In this document: one piece after another, positions 59,979 to 64,000 of the stretch
Layout: each line of letters opens with the position of its first letter
Position numbering within the stretch: the first letter of the stretch is position 1
Assembly (NCBI GenBank): GCA_052324925.1
Contig: JBQPRE010000001.1
DNA length: 64,000 nucleotides
Reading direction: 5' to 3' (one strand)
Source: Flavimobilis sp052324925
Lineage (GTDB): Bacteria > Actinomycetota > Actinomycetes > Actinomycetales > Cellulomonadaceae
Notes under the pieces: generated by a model
The model's input: the letters and a program-made list of their open reading frames with translations, nothing else
Database searches by the model: none
Told to the model about the DNA's origin: nothing
Made by a program: the position numbers and the translations under genes

Positions 59979-61933
59979 CGTTCACCGCCCCCGACAGCGC
60001 CGTCCCCGGAGTCGAGACCGGATCCCTGCTCGACGGGCAGATCCCCGACGGTGACGCCCGCACCGCATGGGAGCGACGCCGCCTCGACTACAAGCTCGTC
60101 AATCCCGCCAACCGACGCTCGTTCCGCGTCATCGTCGTCGGGACGGGCCTCGCCGGCGCAGGGGCCGCAGCCGCCCTGGGTGAGCTCGGCTACGACGTCC
60201 ACGCGTTCACGTATCACGACGCCCCCCGGCGCGCGCACTCCGTCGCCGCCCAGGGCGGCATCAACGCGGCACGTGCCCGCAAGGTCGACAACGACTCCAT
60301 CGACCGCTTCGTCATCGACACCGTCAAGGGCGGTGACTTCCGCGGCCGCGAGGCCGACGCCTTCCGCCTCGGCGAGGAGTCCGTGCGCGTCATCGACCAC
60401 CTCGCGGCGATCGGCGCGCCCTTCGCCCGCGAGTACGGCGGCCAGCTCGCGACCCGCTCGTTCGGCGGCGTCCAGGTCTCGCGCACCTACTACACGCGCG
60501 GCCAGACCGGCCAGCAGCTCCAGATCGCCTCTGCCCAGGCCCTGCTGCGTCAGGTCGACGCGGGGACCGTCACCCTCCGCACCCGCCACGAGATGCTCGA
60601 CCTCATCGTCGAGGACGACCGCGTCCAGGGCGTCGTCGTCCGCAACCTCCTCACAGGTGAGATCAGCGCGCACACAGCCCACGCCGTCATCCTCGCGACC
60701 GGGGGCTACGGCAACGTCTTCTACTTCTCGACGCTCGCCAAGAACTCCAACGCCTCGGCCGCCTGGCGTGCCGTCCAGCGCGGAGCTCTGCTCGCGAGCC
60801 CGAGCTTCATCCAGTTCCACCCCACTGCGCTGCCCATCTCGAGCAAGTGGCAGTCGAAGACGATCCTCATGAGCGAGTCGCTCCGCAACGACGGCCGCAT
60901 CTGGGTCCCCACCGACCCCGCAGAGACGCGAGCACCCGGTGACATCCCCGAGGCCGAGCGCGACTACTACCTCGAACGGAAGTACCCCGCGTTCGGCAAC
61001 CTCACCCCCCGCGACGTCGCCTCACGCAACGCGCACGAGCAGATCCAGGCAGGCCGCGGCGTCGGACCGCTGAAGAACTCCGTCTACCTCGACTTCCGTG
61101 ACGCCATCAAGCGCGTCGGCAAGAAGAAGATCGCAGAGCGCTACGGCAACCTCTTCGAGATGTACACCCACGCCACCGGCGAGGACCCGTTCACCGCCCC
61201 CATGCGCATCGCCCCCGGCGCCCACTTCACCATGGGCGGGCTCTGGTCCGACTACGACCAGATGACGTCGCTCCCCGGGCTCTTCGTCGGCGGCGAGGCA
61301 GGCTGGGGCTACCACGGGGCCAACCGCCTCGGCGCGAACTCGCTCCTGTCAGCATGCGTCGACGGCTGGTTCACACTCCCCTACGCGGTGCCGAACTACC
61401 TCGCGCCGCTGCTCGGGACACGACGTCTCGACGACGACGCGCCGGCCGTGACCGCGGCCCTCGCCCGCGCCGAGTCCCGCGTCGCCCAGCTCCTCGCCAT
61501 CAACGGCGAGCACGGCCCCACCTACTTCCACCGCCTCCTCGGCGACATCCTCTACGAAGGCTGCGGCGTCGTCCGCACCCGGGAGTCGCTCACCACCGCG
61601 ATCGAGAAGATCCGCGCGCTCAGCGCACGGTTCTGGACCGAGCTGCGCGTCCTCGGCGACGACGACCGGCTCAACCAAGAGCTCGAGAAGGCTGGCCGCG
61701 TCGCCGACTACCTCGAGCTCGCCGAGCTCATGTGCATCGATGCCCTCGACCGCGAGGAATCGTGCGGCGCCCACTTCCGCGCCGAGCACGAAGCAGACGG
61801 GGAAGCCATGCGTGACGACGAGCTGTGGGCGTTCGTCTCCGCCTGGGGCGTGCCCGGCGACGGACGGTTCGTCCGTCACGCAGAACCCCTGACCTTCGAC
61901 GCCGTCCCGCTCACGAGGAGGAACTACAAGTGA
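59975..61933 (+). CDS. sdhA: Succinate dehydrogenase/fumarate reductase flavoprotein subunit
   Basis: 652 residues from ATG 59975 overlapping the sdhC stop. FAD fold VVGTGLAGAGAAAALGELG and covalent-FAD region RAHSVAAQGGINAA with its His. Active-site segments are FIQFHPTALP, the PMRIAPGAHFTMGGL loop and GANRLGANSLLSA. The long N-terminal ~45 residues match the b558-type (epsilon/Gram-positive) enzymes rather than the E. coli type. Overlaps sdhB by 4 bases. Confidence 0.96.
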   Translation: MTFTAPDSAVPGVETGSLLDGQIPDGDARTAWERRRLDYKLVNPANRRSFRVIVVGTGLAGAGAAAALGELGYDVHAFTYHDAPRRAHSVAAQGGINAARARKVDNDSIDRFVIDTVKGGDFRGREADAFRLGEESVRVIDHLAAIGAPFAREYGGQLATRSFGGVQVSRTYYTRGQTGQQLQIASAQALLRQVDAGTVTLRTRHEMLDLIVEDDRVQGVVVRNLLTGEISAHTAHAVILATGGYGNVFYFSTLAKNSNASAAWRAVQRGALLASPSFIQFHPTALPISSKWQSKTILMSESLRNDGRIWVPTDPAETRAPGDIPEAERDYYLERKYPAFGNLTPRDVASRNAHEQIQAGRGVGPLKNSVYLDFRDAIKRVGKKKIAERYGNLFEMYTHATGEDPFTAPMRIAPGAHFTMGGLWSDYDQMTSLPGLFVGGEAGWGYHGANRLGANSLLSACVDGWFTLPYAVPNYLAPLLGTRRLDDDAPAVTAALARAESRVAQLLAINGEHGPTYFHRLLGDILYEGCGVVRTRESLTTAIEKIRALSARFWTELRVLGDDDRLNQELEKAGRVADYLELAELMCIDALDREESCGAHFRAEHEADGEAMRDDELWAFVSAWGVPGDGRFVRHAEPLTFDAVPLTRRNYK

Positions 61934-62679
61934 GACTCACCCTGGAGGTCTGGCGCCAGACCGACCCCGCCGACGCAGGGCGCTTCGAGACCCACGTCGT
62001 CGAGGACGCAACCCCCGAGATGAGCGTCATCGAGCTCCTCGACCGCCTCAACGAGTCCCTCGTCGAACAGGGTCACGAACCCGTCGCGTTCGAGTCGGAC
62101 TGCCGCGAAGGCATCTGCGGGGCCTGCGGCGTCACCGTCGACGACCGCCCGCACGGCCCGCAGCGCAACACCCCGTCCTGCCACCAGCGTCTCTCGTCCT
62201 GGAAGGACGGGCAGACCATCCGCATCGAACCGCTGCGCGCGGGGGCCTACCCCGTCGTGCGCGACCTCGTCGTCGACAGGTCCGCGCTCGACCGCATCGT
62301 CACCGCGGGCGGGCACGTCGCGATCCAGGCAGGCACGGCGCCCGACGCCGACACGACGCCCGTCGACCACGCGCTGGCCGAGATGGCTCTCGACTTCGCC
62401 GCGTGCATCGGCTGCGGCGCCTGCGTCGCCGCATGCCCCAACGGCGCTGCACACCTCTTCGTGGGGTCCAAGCTCCAGCACCTCGCAGCCCTCCCCGGAG
62501 GACGCGAGGAGCGCGGCAAACGAGCCCTCGCCATGATCGACGAGATGGAGCAGGACTTCGGCCCGTGCTCCTCCTACGGTGAGTGCGCCGACGTCTGCCC
62601 CGCGGGCATCCCGCTCGCGGCCATCGCCGTCGTCAACCGCGAAAGGATGAGGGTGGTGCTGCGCGGCAGGAACAACTGA
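61930..62679 (+). CDS. sdhB: Succinate dehydrogenase/fumarate reductase iron-sulfur subunit
   Basis: 249 residues, GTG start inside the sdhA stop. The N-terminal ferredoxin domain has DCREGICGACGV plus a later Cys (TPSCHQ) for the [2Fe-2S] cluster. The C-terminal domain has CIGCGACVAACPNG and CSSYGECADVCPAG, holding the [4Fe-4S] and [3Fe-4S] clusters. Transfers electrons from FAD to the cytochrome b. Last gene before a hairpin. Confidence 0.96.
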   Translation: MRLTLEVWRQTDPADAGRFETHVVEDATPEMSVIELLDRLNESLVEQGHEPVAFESDCREGICGACGVTVDDRPHGPQRNTPSCHQRLSSWKDGQTIRIEPLRAGAYPVVRDLVVDRSALDRIVTAGGHVAIQAGTAPDADTTPVDHALAEMALDFAACIGCGACVAACPNGAAHLFVGSKLQHLAALPGGREERGKRALAMIDEMEQDFGPCSSYGECADVCPAGIPLAAIAVVNRERMRVVLRGRNN

Positions 62680-62686
62680 CCCCGAC

Positions 62687-62711
62687 CCGGGCGGAGCCCC
62701 GCTCCGCCCGG
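62687..62711 (+). terminator. Terminator after sdhB
   Basis: CCGGGCGGAGC-CCC-GCTCCGCCCGG, an 11-bp stem beginning 8 bases after the sdhB stop. Confidence 0.8.
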
Positions 62712-62838
62712 ACGAGCCCCCGGGCGCGTTCCGTGCCCCGATCTATCTGGGTGGCAACGACGCCCCCTGATCGGCAAAGACGCCGATCACGCCTAGCGTG
62801 AGCAACGACGCTGACGCCAGACGGACGGAGAAGAGACG

Positions 62839-64000
62839 ATGAACCCGCAGTTCCGCACCGAGATCGACCTGCTCGGCCCCAAGGATGTTCCCGCCGACGC
62901 CTACTACGGCGTCCACACCCAGCGCGCCCTCGAGAACTTCCCCATCAGCCCCGCCAAGATCAGCGACATCCCCGAGTTCGTCCGGGCGATGGTCATGGTG
63001 AAGAAGGCCTCCGCCCTCGCGAACAAGGACATGTTCACGATCCCCGGCGACGTCGCCGACACGATCGTCGAGGCGTGCGACCTCATCCTCGACGAAGGAC
63101 GGTGCCTCGATCAGTTCCCCATCGACGTCTTCCAGGGCGGCGCGGGAACGAGCGTCAACATGAACACCAACGAGGTCGTCGCCAACCTCGCGCTTGAGCT
63201 CCGTGGCCTGCCCAAGGGCAGCTACGACGTCATCAACCCCAACGACCACGTCAACCAGTGCCAGTCCACCAACGATGCCTACCCCACGGGCTTCCGCATC
63301 GCGGTGCACACGGTCGTCGAAGGGTTGCGTGAAGAGCTCGGACTCCTCGCCGCTGCCTTCGAGGCGAAGGGAACCGAGTTCGCCGACGTCCTCAAGATGG
63401 GCCGCACCCAGCTCCAGGACGCCGTCCCCATGACGGTCGGCCAGGAGTTCGGAGCATTCGGGCTGCTCATGCGCGAGGAGATGCGCTACCTCGCCCGCCA
63501 GATCGAGCTGCTCCTCGAGGTCAACCTGGGGGCCACCGCAATCGGCACCGGGATCAACACCCCGCTCGGCTACCCCGAGAAGGCCTCGTCCCGCCTCGCG
63601 GAGGTCACCGGGCTTCCCGTCGTCACCGCAGAGAACCTCATCGAGGCGACGAGCGACACGGGCGCGTACGTCGCCGTGCACGCGGGCCTCAAGCGCGTGG
63701 CCGTCAAGCTTGGCATGATCTGCAACGACCTGCGGCTGCTGTCCTCCGGGCCACGCGCGGGCCTCAACGAGATCAACCTGCCCGAGCTCCAAGCGGGGTC
63801 CTCGATCATGCCGGCCAAGGTCAACCCCGTGCTGCCGGAGGTCGTCAACCAGGTGTGCTTCAAGGTCATGGGCAACGACGTCACCCTGACGATGGCTGCG
63901 GACGCTGGTCAGCTCCAGCTCAACGTCATGGAGCCCGTCATCGCGCAGTGCGTCTTCGAGTCCGTGAGCCTCCTGCGCAACGCCGCCAAGGCGCTGCGCG
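62839..64000 (+). CDS. aspA: Aspartate ammonia-lyase (3' end outside window)
   Basis: 387 residues are visible; no stop before the window edge (full length is usually ~470). ATG is preceded by GGAGAAGAG. It converts L-aspartate to fumarate and ammonia. Fumarase/aspartase motifs are GGAGTSVNMNTNEVVAN, NDHVNQCQSTNDAYPT and the mobile signature loop GSSIMPAKVNPVLPE. TGINTPLGYPEK supports aspartase rather than fumarase. It follows sdhCAB, whose enzyme uses or makes fumarate, but after a terminator, so it probably has its own promoter. Confidence 0.95.
   Translation, partial: MNPQFRTEIDLLGPKDVPADAYYGVHTQRALENFPISPAKISDIPEFVRAMVMVKKASALANKDMFTIPGDVADTIVEACDLILDEGRCLDQFPIDVFQGGAGTSVNMNTNEVVANLALELRGLPKGSYDVINPNDHVNQCQSTNDAYPTGFRIAVHTVVEGLREELGLLAAAFEAKGTEFADVLKMGRTQLQDAVPMTVGQEFGAFGLLMREEMRYLARQIELLLEVNLGATAIGTGINTPLGYPEKASSRLAEVTGLPVVTAENLIEATSDTGAYVAVHAGLKRVAVKLGMICNDLRLLSSGPRAGLNEINLPELQAGSSIMPAKVNPVLPEVVNQVCFKVMGNDVTLTMAADAGQLQLNVMEPVIAQCVFESVSLLRNAAKALR

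Overview
The window is high-GC actinobacterial chromosome, most likely from the order Micrococcales (the Cellulomonas/Sanguibacter/Oerskovia neighbourhood is a guess from gene content). It carries the chromosome origin. The order cca < > nudix-DUF6049-murJ ... trxB-trxA, parB-parA-rsmG-khpB-yidC-yidD-rnpA-rpmH < oriC > dnaA-dnaN-recF-dciA-gyrB-gyrA-DUF3566-tRNA-Ile-tRNA-Ala, followed by ppiA, rhomboid, crgA, DUF881, pabA and a leftward pknB-pknA-pbpA-rodA-pstP-fhaB-fhaA block, matches the origin region known from Mycobacterium and other Actinobacteria. Third codon positions in real genes are nearly all G or C, and GTG starts and 4-base ATGA/GTGA overlaps are frequent.

Layout. (1) 1-8.2 kb: a tightly coupled rightward operon with an Opp/Dpp-type ABC importer (first permease cut by the window edge), a GH20 hexosaminidase, an N-acyl-D-amino-acid deacylase-like amidohydrolase, a DSD1-type PLP enzyme and a RidA protein. 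Its logic suggests scavenging of amino sugars and D-amino-acid derivatives, perhaps cell-wall fragments. (2) 8.3-18.3 kb: tRNA CCA-adding enzyme, then rightward nudix, DUF6049, MurJ flippase, a separate pseudokinase, TrxB and TrxA. (3) 18.5-25.4 kb: leftward segregation, translation and membrane-insertion genes (parB to rpmH), interrupted by about 1.76 kb of apparently non-coding DNA between rsmG and khpB. That stretch holds two parS sites and six tandem 42-bp repeats. Five parS sites lie between 19.98 and 22.96 kb. (4) 25.4-27.75 kb: dnaA flanked by DnaA-box-bearing gaps; the dnaA-dnaN gap is the probable oriC. (5) 27.75-36.8 kb: replication genes, gyrase, DUF3566, tRNA-Ile, a 39-residue DLW-39 protein and tRNA-Ala. 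(6) 36.9-42.7 kb: HAD hydrolase, an Ala-rich membrane protein, cyclophilin, rhomboid protease, CrgA, DUF881 and PabA. A second cluster of DnaA boxes lies behind the rhomboid gene. (7) 42.8-52.2 kb: the Ser/Thr kinase and cell-elongation operon. (8) 52.4-59.0 kb: tRNA-Leu and then a sortase-assembled pilus locus (lectin/DUF11 adhesin, major pilin, class C sortase). (9) 59.2-64 kb: sdhCAB and the start of aspA, which runs off the window.

The genes fall into four linked jobs: starting and partitioning the chromosome (DnaA, DnaN, DciA, gyrase, ParAB-parS), building the wall at the growing cell (MurJ, RodA-PbpA, CrgA, controlled by PknA/B, PstP, FhaA/B and the pseudokinase), surface display (pilus) and carbon/nitrogen metabolism (amino-sugar/D-amino-acid operon, SdhCAB-AspA). 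No CRISPR array, insertion sequence, integrase or phage gene was recognised. The least explained pieces are the repeat-bearing 21.3-23.0 kb gap, the distal DnaA-box cluster at 40.6 kb, the metal-site substitution in the amidohydrolase and the hairpin between pilin and sortase.
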